Positions 46,201-57,800 of a stretch of DNA of 64,000 bases are shown here, piece after piece. The position numbers were made by a program, and so were the translations under genes. Location of the stretch: assembly GCF_030272615.1 (NCBI RefSeq), contig NC_081408.1, forward strand, positions 763,982,173 to 764,046,172. Reading direction: 5' to 3'. Each line of letters opens with the position of its first letter. Positions within the stretch are counted from its first letter, which is position 1. The notes under the pieces were generated by a model. That model was not told where the DNA came from. It searched no databases and saw only the letters and a program-made list of their open reading frames with translations. The DNA is from Cryptomeria japonica. Taxonomy: Eukaryota; Streptophyta; Pinopsida; Cupressales; Cupressaceae.

Positions 46201-47442
46201 TTTGGAGCCCTCCCTGTTGTTAAGGATAGTCTCAAAATACTCAACTGCTGCCTCGACTATTAACTCAGGATTTTTCACTGAAGTCCCCTGATACCAATTT
46301 AATCTTGTTGATTTTGTTTATGGTTCTGCGATGTTTTGTGCTATTATGAAAGAAGCTTGTGTTTCTATCACCAGCCTCAAGCCAATGATCCCTAGATTTC
46401 TGTTTCCAATAAATTTCTTCACGAGCTGAGATTTCTTCATACCGAGCCAAATTGATTTTTTCCTTTTGATATAGAATGTTGTTCATCCCATACTTGATCA
46501 CCTCTTCATTAATAATCTCCATCTCTTTTTCAATTTTTGTTTTTTGTGTGAGATATTGCCAAAGTGTTCTTTATTCTAAATTGTTAATTGCTGCTTAATC
46601 TTTTTAAGTTTGGTTACTACTTTGAAAGTCTTGGAACCTATGACTTTAGTTTCATTCCACCATATTTCAATGAGTTGTAATAAATTTTCATCTCTGAGAC
46701 ACATCTTTTCAAAGCGAAAGGGAGTTTTTGTTGGTTTTAGTTCTTCTGCTATAATTAATTGGACCGGGAAATGGTCTGATCCTGAGAACGGGAGGACAGA
46801 GGTTTCAAAAGACTGTGTCAGATTTCCACAAAGGAAGAATCTATCTAGTTTTTTTGCAATGTTGTAGAAGCCTTGTCTTCTATTATTCCAAGTGAAGGCT
46901 TCACTTCTGGCTTTTAATTCCAACAAGTTACATTTATTAGTCCAGTTCTTGAAGTCTAAACATGATTGAGTCATTTTATTATTGCCGCCCCATTTTTCCT
47001 TGGGATCCAAAATTGCATTGAAATCCCCACCAATTAAGTATGTTTGTTCAGTGTCACTTAGAAGGAAATTCTCAATTTCATCCTAGACTTGTCTCTTTGC
47101 TTGTGTCTGGATAGGGCCATAAACATTAATTATAATGAAGTTTAAGTTACTTTTGATGCTTGTAACCCTTCCACACATCCAATTCAGGTTTCTACTTATA
47201 AGTTTGAAGGAAATTTTCCTAGGGTCCCATAAGATGGCCAATCCACTAGATGCTCCATAGGCAGTTTGACCCTCAAGTTCTCTGATACCTAATTTTCTCT
47301 TTAGGTTTGTTAGTTCATTGTTATTTAGTTTGGTCTCTTGTATTAAGAATAATTCCGGGTTGTATTTAGCAATGCATTGCTTTAAGATACATTGATTGTT
47401 AGGGGCGTTCAAGCCCCTAACATTCCACGTAAGGAGTTTCAT
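43237..47442 (-). pseudogene. LINE ORF2: endonuclease, reverse transcriptase, zf-RVT, RNase H
   Basis: ATG at 47442. Endonuclease motifs: LLTWNVRGLN, LFLIQETKL, GGDFNAILDPKEKWGG, KKLDRFF and GSDHFPVQ. RT: DKAPGPNGFPTHFF, LIPKKEIVDSFEDYRRIALC, EEQIGFVPNRSIYDG, KLDIKKAYDKVDW and the catalytic FVDDTMLFG (45372 onward). zf-RVT: KADLFAWLAIQNRILT, CPLCEKEEENSSHLL. RNase H: LNFDGASRGNPRRAG, NVAEMQALAVG, IEEDSAIIINVL and HIYREGNKRADSLANMG. One frame carries all of it except 46522-46265, which is shifted. Stops lie at 47083, 46576, 45466, 44935, 44683, 44617, 44590 and 44065; all but the one at 45466 are TAG. About 1400 codons, the usual size for plant L1 ORF2. Confidence 0.92.
47439..47442 (-). promoter_or_regulatory. 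ATGA stop-start overlap between ORF1 and ORF2
   Basis: On the minus strand ATGA holds both the ORF2 start (ATG) and the ORF1 stop (TGA). The same overlap is at 3732-3735 in LINE copy 1. Such overlaps are used for termination-reinitiation in other systems; here it is an inference. Confidence 0.7.
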
Positions 47443-49549
47443 AATCCTGTGGGAAGGATCTTCCCCTTCCCTGCCTCAAAAAGGTTTGTGATTTTAGTCT
47501 GACCCGCAGTGCATCTAGCTTTGGTAAGTAATTCAGAAATGGATTTCCTCCCCCGCTTTTTTAGGTCAGCGGCATAGTCTGGGGGGGAGCAGTTCTCCAT
47601 GGTGTTAGCAATCCCCAGACATTCCAATTTATCGAATGTAACATCAACAAAGGGATTATGTACCAAGTTCTCGGTGTTAGGTTTGCATAACTCTCTAGCT
47701 AGCAGTGTTTTTTGTAATGCTAGTTCTTCCTCATCAGCTATCTCATCAATAAATAGTTCAATGAGGTCATTTGTGACTGAGTTACCCACAAACTCAAGTA
47801 TACATTTATCTTCTAAATCTCTCCTAGCATCCACATCCACATCCTTAATACTTTTATCTGTGTTGTGATTTTTTTCCTTTTTGTTCTTTCTTTTTTTATT
47901 TTTTCCTTTGCCTTTTTTTGTTCTTTGTTCTTTTTCTTTTTTTTTAGACCTTTAACCTTGTTTTCTGTATTCAGAGCAAGGTTGCTTAGTGCTACATCCT
48001 TCTCCAACGAGATCTCATTTTGAGCTAATAAAGCCTCCTGGTTAATGGGATTGGTCTCGGATTTTAGGGGGCTATTAATTATACCTTCATCACTTAATTT
48101 TGTGGAAGCCATGTCTGCTAATGGTGTAGTATTTTGCAAATCACTCTGTTTATTCACAATATCTATCCTTCGTTGTTCCTTTACTGGTTCATTAAGTGTG
48201 ATTTCATTGTTATAGTTTTTTCTTTCACCTTCTACTTTTTTATGAATGTTTTTTGATTCCTTAGTCCAAAGGTTTTGTTTGTTAAACATAAAACCGCCCA
48301 TAGGGTTGAATTTTATGTTTAGCTCCACATCCCTCGATGCCTTATGGCATATTTTCTCTGACTTCTAAAAAGGGGGGATTACAGTCCTGGGAATGAAGCC
48401 TTCCGCGAGGATCTCTGGTCTAATTTCATATATTGAGTGGTTTGTGATAATTTTGATGGGTTCAAATGTTGATTTTCCTATCTCAACATTGGCTAGAATT
48501 CTAATATCAGAGGATTCCAAATAATTATCCTCCAAACCCTCAAAACCTCCTAAAAAATCCCCTATTTTTTTAAGGACATGGCCATGGATTAATTCTACCA
48601 GCATATTAGGAAATCGAAACCACTTTGGAACCCTAAGTTTCTCAAAGTCTGTGGGGGAGAAATTGGGTTTCCAATTAAAAAATTTGAAACAATAACCCTT
48701 AAAGAATCTGTGATTATTTTTAAGTAAATTGTTTTTAAGATCCACAGTATTACATTTGATAAATAAAAAATCATTATCTAGGCTCGTGATACTTATCTGA
48801 TTTCCTGTGGAGGACTTCAACCATTGCAGAACCTCAGAGGAAGAAGCTCCAAAACCAAACCATTTGCCAAAGAGCCCTCGAGCATTGTAACATTCCCACA
48901 ATTCATCAGTATATTTGCCACTTATTATCATAATGTTATCTGTGTTGAATCCTAATGGCTTTTGGATGTTTAAAGGGCATTGCTTAGGGGAAAAACCTTC
49001 CCTTCTTCTGGTGGAGAAATTTGAAACAATTGAGTAGGGTTTTCTTACCCCTAGTGTGGTTCTATTTGCTCCACAGGCCACATCACCATGGTTTCGAGAG
49101 AAAGTCTCAGCCTGGGAGAGAGGAGATCTAGAAGACCTTTTTTTGTTAGGGTACCCATATTTCAATATAACCCATGAGCTATTGTGGAAAGCCTCCTTCT
49201 TCTGGGAAGAAGTATTTTCTAGAATATTACAGGGAGACCTTGTCGCCCTCAGAGTATGCTTCCAGACTGTCGCAGCCGAAGAAGAGGAGGGACCATTTGA
49301 TTGTTCTAGGTCAGGGAGTAGACCATTCGGAGCCCCCAGAGCCATTTTGCTTATTTCATTGAGCTTTAAGGTCATGGCATTAGCCCCTGTAGCATTTGAA
49401 TTCAGGGCATCAAAACTGTTCGCGATGCGTAGAGCATTTTTATGGACCTCCAAAGGGGAAAAACTATTCTGCCATTTCCTGAGATACCTCCCCTGCCCAC
49501 GGAGATGTTTCGGAGGTCTTGCAGAAGAGATTTTGCTTTTCGCATTCAT
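47439..49549 (-). pseudogene. LINE ORF1: DUF4283-like RNA-binding protein, broken
   Basis: ATG at 49549 (MNAKSKISSARPP). After a Ser-rich basic N-terminus of about 210 residues there is a DUF4283-like (RRM-fold) domain: FLFIKCNTVDLKNNLL, YCFKFFNWKPNF, LRVPKWFRFPNMLVELIHGH, LKKIGDFLGGFE and ILANVEIGKSTFEPIKI. A stop at 48365 follows PPF. The frame continues (48328-47813) as a Lys/Glu-rich linker and, after a shift in a poly-A-prone stretch near 47850, ends with an acidic region and TNLFEAGKGKILPTGL. ORF1 proteins bind LINE RNA and form the particle. The final TGA overlaps the ORF2 ATG. Confidence 0.8.
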
Positions 49550-49565
49550 TTCGCTTCTTATATAA

Positions 49566-51479
49566 ATTATTTTTTAGTTTGTAAAATCCATTTCCTCTTA
49601 AATTATTATTTTAAACAATTAAATAAATATACTTATTGTAAATTAACTTTTTAATAACTTTAATATTATTTAATTGAAATTCTAATTTAATTAAAATATA
49701 TTTTTAATTTATAAGTTATTTATTAACTTGTTAATATAAATTATTATATTTTTAATTAAATTCTATAAATTTATTGCAAATTTAAAAATTCTAATAAAAT
49801 ATAAAAGATTACATAATTAAATTTATTTTTTCCAAATTTCTTATTTAAAAAAAATATTTCTATTCCCTTTTTTAAAACCAAATAAAATCTTACATTAACA
49901 TTTTTTAAAATATTTATATTCCCCAATTGAAGAATTAATAAAATATTAATTAACATTATTTTTAATGTCCTCACTTTGGGGCGTTGGTTGGCCGTAAGTG
50001 ACTCCGGCATTGGAGATTAATAAATAAAATATTATATTAATGAAAAAAAAAAATAGATAATAATTTCATAGAAAGCAAAATAAAATTAAAAAAATGAATG
50101 CAAACATTAGAAATGTTACCAAATATATCCTTCTCCTTTTTTGATGGGCTTAACGAAAATTAAACAAACCTTTGTCAAAAATATCAACTGCCAATCAAGA
50201 AAAAGAAAAAAATTAAAAAATAAATAAATAAAAAAATAAACAACTGCAAACTATAACATATTCTAATGTTTTATTTAATGATACAGTTTACAAGATTTTA
50301 CTAATTGAAAAACAGTGAATTGAAAACATTAGTCTCTGCCTTAAAGGAGGGGACTAATAACAATTAAAAGACTAACTCATTCTATGAATATTTAATAAAG
50401 CCTAGTGATTTCTTCAACTTTTGACTTGGTTACCATATTAGAATATAAATGCACAAATATTTAGTATTAGTGATTTAAATATTGAGAAAAAAAAAATTAT
50501 TTAAATGAAGATTCTTTGTATTGGAGAAAGTATTTGACCCGTACAAAAAGGTCTTAAGAATATTAGATTTTTTTCAGATTTAAAATCATATATATTATTT
50601 TTAATTAATTAATATTGGGAGCCTATTATTAAAGATTTTATTTAAAAAATAATATAATCTTTTAAGTTTAAATTTCAATTTTTAGTTAAATATTATCATA
50701 CATCATATAACAATTATGTATACATTATTTATTTAATTAAATATTTATTTTATTTTTATTGAATGATAATAAATTTATATAATCATTTTTTCATATAAAT
50801 AATTTAATCATATTTTTTCATATTTTCTTAAAATCAATTATTCTTTGGTTAATTTAATACTATTTAGTCATAGTTTAGAATTTTCTTTCAATTCTATCCA
50901 TAAGCTTTTAATAAATTATTTTATTTTTGTTGAAAAATAACAAGTTTATTTTACCAATTTTTTTTCATAAATAATAAAAATCATATTTTATCAAACTTTC
51001 TTAAAATCAATTTTTCCTTTCGTCAATTTAAGACCTTTTAATATTAATTTAGAAGTATTCTTTCAATCCTATTCATGAACATTTATTGTGATGAAAAGTA
51101 ATAATCAAATTTGATCTTGATCTCTACCTCTATCTTTGTCTTTCACCCCCTCTCTCTATCTTTTACTAGTATGCATAATTTTGATAAGGGCATTTTTTGT
51201 GTTGTTAATTTTGAAAATGTTATGTTTATAATCAATATCATCATTTTGACATGTAAATAGTTGTCAAATTTAAGCTAAAAGGTAAGAGTTTTTGTTAACA
51301 CACTCATGTCATTACACTCCACCCATTACCACCATTGTAGAATGCCTCTCGATATTAGTAATATTAAAATATATATATTTTAAAATAGAAATGGTAGAGA
51401 TTGATTTTTTATTAAATTAAAATAACAAAGATTATAATTTGATATGAGGGACAACATTGAATCAAATTCCCTATAAAAG
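49566..51479. other. Very AT-rich spacer
   Basis: No gene or element signature. Long A/T runs; a short (AAATAA)n-like patch at 50216-50240. Words such as TAAAATCAATT and TTTTAATA recur at about 50830-51060, suggesting a local old duplication. Confidence 0.5.
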
Positions 51480-51769
51480 ATAAAATGTCCCAAATAAAAA
51501 CATTACAAACCAAATCAAAACCTCATACGTAGGAGACCTGAATAAACATACAACCATTAAAAAGTACCTGAGAGGCAGAAGCCAAGAAGATCAAAGTACA
51601 AAAGCCTTCATAAAGGAATAAATAATTTTACAAATCCAACAACCAAAATAGCAGTTTATAGAGGTAGCAAAAAGAAGTTGCACTAGACAAATGGACACCA
51701 CCAGTTGCTTGAACACTCTTCACGGGGGATTAGTTGTAGAGGAGGAATACATCGCGATAAATCATCAAA

Positions 51770-52538
51770 TTAGATTGCAAGACTCAGAAGTCTTGCAATT
51801 AGCATCACCCATGTGTCCACATGATCTAGCAGCCACTCCAAGTCAAGAAGAGTATCCTTAAACACATAACAAATCACACCAAATAAGATAAAAATAAAAA
51901 TCTTAGCACAACACCTATTAGATATGATTTTATCAATTTCTAAGAAACCTACAATCATGAAATCACCAGCAATAAAAGAGCAATTGAGTAATGCATTATC
52001 AAGAGCAAAAAGAGAGAAGATGTGTGGCTGAAAATAAACCAATGCCACCGCTTTTACCATTTGAGCATCCTAGATTAAATCCATGCAAACTATTAAAAAT
52101 CGAGAAGCCACTTCTGAAAAGATAGCCAAAGGGTTGTCTTTAAGCCAATACTTCCCAATGATCTTATAAATGACCTTCTCAATTTGAGGAGAGTATAATT
52201 TAAAAAACATACCCAACTTCTCTATGTTGTATACAGGAAAATCATGACACTCCCAAAATTGAGAGGGAGGTGTAAATGGTAGTATTCCATTGCAAAGAAG
52301 AACCAGAGAACCAAATTTATAAATGATAATATTGCTGCAATGAAGCCTCACATTTTGATAAAGAAGGACCAACTCCATTAAGATAGGACAAGAAATAAAT
52401 GTAGGGCATTATCACACAACATTCCCATTTGGGTGGTCAAACGAGAGGAATTGAGAAGATCTTTATTGCATGTGTGATTCATTCCATCTTGTAGAATATT
52501 TAATGCAAATCCTTTGTAAATTGAATGTTGGCAGCCAT
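51770..52538 (-). pseudogene. Unrecognised hydrophobic protein remnant
   Basis: Minus-strand ATG at 52538 gives MAANIQFTKDLH with stops, then ITHAIKIFSIPLV and MPYIYFLSYLN. After a shift near 52378, LVLLYQNVRLHCSNIIIYKF, GILPFTPPSQFWECHDFPVY, IEKVIYKIIGKYWLKDNPLA and IFSEVASRFLIVCMDLI follow. A stop at 52070 interrupts the same frame, which goes on with MVKAVALVYFQPHIFSLFAL, GDFMIVGFLEIDKIIS, FGVICYVFKDTLLDLEWLLD and HVDTWVMLIARLLSLAI. About 250 residues with few stops, rich in hydrophobic helices and with conserved-looking Trp/Cys. I do not recognise it. It is not a retroelement domain known to me and may be a decayed member of a plant gene or repeat family. Confidence 0.5.
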
Positions 52539-53056
52539 ATTAGCTTTGAAAAAAGAAAAAATTCAAAGAGCTTAAATTCCCAAGCCTCATGAATGTACTT
52601 ATTCCTATGGAAAATCCAAATTGAGGGCCATAGGGGCACGGATAAATAGTTTTGTAATGATGCAAATCAAATCAACATTAAATACATTCATATTAGCAAG
52701 GCTTCCAATATTTATAGGTTGTAAAGAAAGATAGTTGAAGGGGATAATAAAACAATAGATCAACCTCAACTATAAGCATGTCATGAATGCCACAAAGGCC
52801 AATCAAATTAATTTTATTAATGTAAAATAAGCATTTTTCCATTTACTAGAATCGTCTGGATAAAACCATCTAAACAGGGAGGTCATAAAGAAAAAACCTC
52901 TGCAATCGAGTGAGACAAAGACACGCAATCCCAAATGGCAGCTAGCTATGGTGTCATGTCTAGTTTGGAATGATACAGATGCATTCCAATGATCATTAGT
53001 CCAAGAATCACTTTACACAAAAAAAAGAACAATCAGGAAAAAAAAGGGGGAGAGAT
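52539..53056. other. Spacer left of copia C
   Basis: No feature recognised. The last five bases, GAGAT (53052-53056), are the left half of the probable target duplication of copia C. Confidence 0.5.
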
Positions 53057-54424
53057 TGATGAAATGGCTTGATATCCAACGAAAGGCAAGGGGCCAGAGG
53101 GGGGGGGGAGGGGGGGGTGAATCAGTTGTCACACAAACTTACACAAATTAAACTTAATATCGGATCTGCTTATTAAACATGAAAGCATAAGTCAACAACA
53201 CATTATGAACACACATAACACCAATATTTTTTATGTAGAAAACTCGGTCAAGGGAAAAAGCACGGTGGGAACCTACCAATAATATGATGATACTCTATTA
53301 GAAGTATATGAAATATTACAATAGAGAATGCACATGCATTTAGGCGCACTACTTAGAGCTCATTGCTCAAAAACAACAAGGGCTACAACCCTGGGGAAGA
53401 CTCATTGTCTTACAAATAGATTTGGATTACATCTGGAAGATCATGAACTGAAGAAATAGCATTGCCTAATGCCTAATTACAATTCTGGTTAAGTACATAA
53501 CAAATTCTTCTCTGCCTCTGAAAGATGTATTCATTCAACGCATATACATTTTGATTCTCATCCATACTCTTGCACAATTACAAAGATATTACACTTATTT
53601 ATACATGACATCAACACTTGATGAGGTCAGTTCAACACACTTTACCTAATTACAAAATATAACTATACACGCTACAAAATCAAATGCGGACCAAGCAATG
53701 TTCAGCTAAGACATAACACAAACCCATATCACATGCCTCGAATATGAAACACCTCCAAGAATTATGCATCAAACATCTACGAGACGCTACAAGCATCAAG
53801 TCGGCCACAAATATGAAGAACACCAACCCACTGGAAAAATCATCAATCACGAGCACAATGATCAATATGAACCACCAACACAAAAGGCACACAATCCAAA
53901 AACATCCACAATCATCATGAATTACCACTGCAACATCTGTAACAACTCAAATTACTAGAATCATATCATCATCATACCGAACTTCAAGAACACTAATTGG
54001 AATGACTATCAATCTGGAAAAATCACTTGCGGATCTCCAAACCATGAACCAACTGAATTGAAGATACACACCAACATGCCAAATATTCCTCTGGATCTAC
54101 AGATCAATATATTACAATGTGGAGCAATGAAAATCAAATTACTAAATGCTGCTATCATTGAACAACAAAAAAACTAGTCAAACATAAATAACCATAACTC
54201 ATTCAAATCTTCATGCCGACCTCTGCAAATCATACTAAATAATCTATACATAATCCTCTACAAACTCTTTAATCCACAAACTCTGATCATCACCATGTAG
54301 AACAAACCAACATATTGAACTCACTACAACACAGTCACAGAGAAATATGTTGACATCAATGACAACACATCTCTCAAATATCATCAAAGCACATATTTGC
54401 AGCAATCTCACCAAACATCCAACA
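53057..54424 (-). repeat. 3' LTR of copia C (full length, about 1.37 kb)
   Basis: The plus strand starts TGATGAAATGGCTTGATATCC and ends CCAAACATCCAACA. A G-run (GGGGGGGGGAGGGGGGGG) is at 53100-53117. The GAAAACTCGGTCAAGGGAAA block at 53239 resembles copia A. Contains the segment 53182-53869 missing from the 5' LTR. Confidence 0.9.
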
Positions 54425-54436
54425 ATATCCCCCTTT
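54425..54436 (-). promoter_or_regulatory. Polypurine tract of copia C
   Basis: The plus strand ATATCCCCCTTT is AAAGGGGGATAT on the element strand, directly next to the 3' LTR. Confidence 0.85.
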
Positions 54437-54714
54437 GGCATTGATGCCATGAAAAATAATCAATGTCAAAGAAATCAACAACTCTCTCGTATTATTCTTT
54501 CCTCTTACAAATATGCTCTCCCTCTTAGATTATTACTCAGTTTTTCACATGAATCTCTCCCCTTTGACATCAATGGAAAAGATACATATTTGCACCACAA
54601 AAACTCACAAAATTGACTCACTGACTACTCCCCCTGAGTAGCAGCCTCCACTCATCAATCTGGATCACAAGATATGATTGTTAAGTGCACCAGATCGATG
54701 CATACCAATGCATC

Positions 54715-56093
54715 TTAGTTCTTATCAGGAGGGGCAATCACCCCTAGCTTATCTATGAAATACTCAAAAGTATATTTAGGCAAAGGTTTCATGAAAATAT
54801 CTACAATTTGTTCCTTTGTAGGCACATACTCCAATCTGACTTCCTTCTCATTCACTTTATCTCTCAAAAAGTAAAACTTGGTAGATATATGCATAATCTT
54901 ATAATGCAACACCGGATTTTTAAAAATGTTAATTGCACCTGAATTGTCACAATAGATAGCAATTGACTCATTATACACTATTTTGATATCTTTCAACATC
55001 TGCTTCATCTAAATTACCTGAGTACAATTATTAGCAGCAACAATATATTATGTCTCTGTAGTAGATAAAGAAATAGAATTTTGCTTTTTACTTAACCAAG
55101 AAACCAATCTCTTTCCCAAGAAAAATGCACCACCACTAGTACTCTTCCTGTAATCAACATCTCCTACCCAATCAACATCAGTAAAAGAATTCAAAGTAAA
55201 ATCATCATTTTTAGGGTACCGTAAACCAAAATCAACAATTACTTTCAAATATCTAAAGATTCTTTTAACAACTACAACATGAGATTCCTTAGGATCAACT
55301 TGAAATATAGCAACAAGACAAACAACATTCATGATATCTGGTCTAGTCTGAGTCAAATATAGCAATCCACCAATCATAGATCTATATCTAGTCTGATTTT
55401 CTTTAGAGGAATCATCATACTTAGTCAACTTGCACCTAATCACCATAGGAGTTTCAACTGGTTTTGCATCACCTAAACCAAACTTCTTCAACAATTCTTT
55501 CACATACTTGGACTATGATATAAAAATCCCTTTTTCCAACTGAGTAATTTGCAATCCCAAAAAGAATTTCATCCCCCCAATCATAGACATCTCAAATTCA
55601 TTCTACATTTCATTAGAATTTTTTTTGCACAAATTGTCATTTCCTCTAAAATGATATCATCAACAAAAAATTCAACAATCAAAATGTTATCAAGATCAAT
55701 CTTGAAATATAGATTACTATCAGCAGTACCTTTCTTAAATCCTAGCTTCAGCATATACTAATCCAATTTGGCATACCATGCTCTTAGTGTTTGCTTCAAT
55801 CCATTCAATGCTTTCTTCAACCGACACACCATATTACTTCGATCAATCAACTAAAATCCATCTAGTTGCTCTATGTACACCTCTTCCTCCAATTCACTAT
55901 TTAGAAATGCTGACTTGACATCCATATAATAAACTATGAAATATTTGTAAGAAACATAAGCAAGAAATAATCTAATAGCTTCAATTCTCGCCACCAGAGC
56001 AAAAGTCTCTTCAAAATCGTTTCCTTCCATTTGAGAATATCCTTTACATATAAGTCTATCTTTGTTTCTAACAACTTCACCTTGCTCATTCAA
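54715..56093 (-). pseudogene. pol: Copia C reverse transcriptase and RNase H, broken
   Basis: [42 protein letters not shown] (56093-55851), then shifted frames with the catalytic FFVDDIILEE near 55660, and MKELLKKFGLGDAKPVETPM, RSMIGGLLYLTQTRPDI and DVDWVGDVDYRKSTSGGAFF (55503-55048). RNase H (55008-54715): SIAIYCDNSGAINIFKNP and HYKIMHISTKFYFLRDKV, ending in LGVIAPPDKN. The catalytic Asp pair of RT and the Asp of RNase H are kept. Stops and at least two shifts inactivate it. Confidence 0.88.
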
Positions 56094-57540
56094 TTTGTTC
56101 TAGAAGACCCATTTGGTTCCAATTACATTTTTGTTCTTAGGTCTAGGAACAAGAATCCATGTATTGTTCTTCTCAATCTCATTCAATTCTTCTTCTATTG
56201 CTTTTACCTAATGTTCATCTTTACATGCTTCACTCACATCCTCAGGTTCAATCTTAGAAATCAAACAATACTCAACTTGATCTTTAGCAATTCTTCTCCT
56301 AGTTTGAACACCTTTATTTCTATCTCCTATAATCTGATTTTCTGAGTGATTCAAACTTACATACCTGAGAGTGTTGGGATTTTCTTGAATTTCAAACTCT
56401 TGATTTCTTTCTTCTACGCTTGCACTAGTTTCTTCCTTTTGATTTATTGGATTCACCATAATGATCTGAACTTGATTTTGGGTCTGCAATTGCTTTCCTT
56501 TGTTTGCACTGTCACTCTGAGCATCTAAATCATATTCCTAAGATTCGTACCCACTCTCATTGTCTTCATCAACCTTGACATTAGCACTCTCAACTATCTT
56601 TTTCAATATCTTGTTATAACACTGATAGGCTTTTCTTTTTGTAGAATAACCAATAAATATTCCTTCATCACATCTAGCATCAAAATTTCCTAGATCTTCA
56701 TCTTTTCTGATATAACATTTACTTCCAAAAAAATTAAAATAAGGGATCTTACCGGTATCACCTTAGATATGCACCTGGTTAAGAGTATAAACAATAGTAC
56801 TCAACTTCTCTCCAATAAACATGCAAAAAATTTCCTTAAATCATCATTGTCCTTGCAACTTCCTAAATGGTTTTGTTCTTCCTTTCTATAACTCCATTTT
56901 GTTGAGGGGTTATCAGAGCAGACAACTATCTTCTTATCCCATGCTCTTCACAGAATGCATTAAACTCACTAGAAGTGAATTCACCACCTCTGTCAGACTC
57001 TCAGACACTTCAACTTCAAACCTATCTCAATTTCAACCATAGCCTTTAAAATTTTGAACTTCTCTAGAGCTTCATATTTCTCCCTCAAGAAAGTAACCCG
57101 CACAATCCTTGAATAATCATCAATCAACAACATGAAATATTTGTCTCCTTGCAGCTTCTAACTCTAGAAGGTCCACAAAAATCAGTATGCATAAGATCTA
57201 ACAAGCCATTTGAAAAATGCTTCTTACTCTTGAAATATATTATGGTTTGTTTCCTTAACTGACATTCCTTGCACACAGGGTTAGTAGGTTTAATCAACTT
57301 AGGAATATCTCTCACAACCTAAGTAGAACTTATCTTAACAATGTTATCAAAATTCACATGACACATCCTTCTATACCACAACTAACTTTCATCAACTTGA
57401 GCAATCAAACATCTTTTACTGGCACTTTTCAAGTGAAAGATATTACCTCTAGTCTTTTTACCTGATGCAATCTCTATTCCAGAGCTACCCAATATTTTAC
57501 ACTTGTCATTCTTGAACTGAAGATCATATCCCTTATCAAC
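56094..57540 (-). pseudogene. pol: Copia C integrase and linker, broken
   Basis: Pre-integrase zinc region: LWYRRMCHVNFDNIVKIS and CKECQLRKQ. Catalytic core: LMHTDFCGPS (first Asp, 57315-57124), ESDRGGEFTSSEFN (second Asp, near 57000) and QQNGVIERKN (Glu). The linker toward RT has FLNFKLL-like noise on the other strand but the true minus frame reads TLRYVSLNHSENQIIGDRNK and TRRRIAKDQVEYCLISKIEP (56489-56208). All three acids of the DDE triad are visible, unlike copia A. Many stops. Confidence 0.85.
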
Positions 57541-57800
57541 CATCTATCCAACACTCAAAAGATTATGCTTTAGGTCTTCCACATACAAGACATCATCAAT
57601 ATTGTGCTTAACATCAAGAGAAATAGAACCTCTTCCATAGATTATACCATCTTTATCATCTCCAAACTTTACCAAACCACCTTGATACTTTTCCATGCTC
57701 ACAAAATTGCTCTTATCACCAGCCATATGATGAGAGCATCCACTGTCTATCAGCCATTCATCTTTCTCTTAAACTTGTACAGCCAAATCTCTTTCCCCAT
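57541..57800 (-). pseudogene. pol: Copia C protease region
   Basis: DEWLIDSGCSHHMAGDKSNF carries the intact catalytic DSG motif of copia proteases; YGRGSISLDV and LKHNLLSVG follow, as in copia A. A stop separates it from integrase near 57541. Confidence 0.85.

Larger units (their letters stand above)
43080..49565 (-). mobile_element. L1-type plant LINE, near full length
   Basis: Minus strand: ORF1 (49549-47439), ORF2 (47442-43237) with endonuclease, RT, zf-RVT and RNase H, and a short 3' UTR running to about 43080 before the TA microsatellite. It differs from the ORF3-type copies in having no ORF3 after RNase H. Only about nine stops and three or four frameshifts in 6.3 kb make it the best preserved LINE here. 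No clear target duplication was found; the 3' end merges with simple sequence. Confidence 0.9.

Noticed and set aside
49056-49565. 169-codon plus-strand frame opposite LINE ORF1
   Set aside because: Antisense of ORF1; the sense frame carries the DUF4283-like domain.
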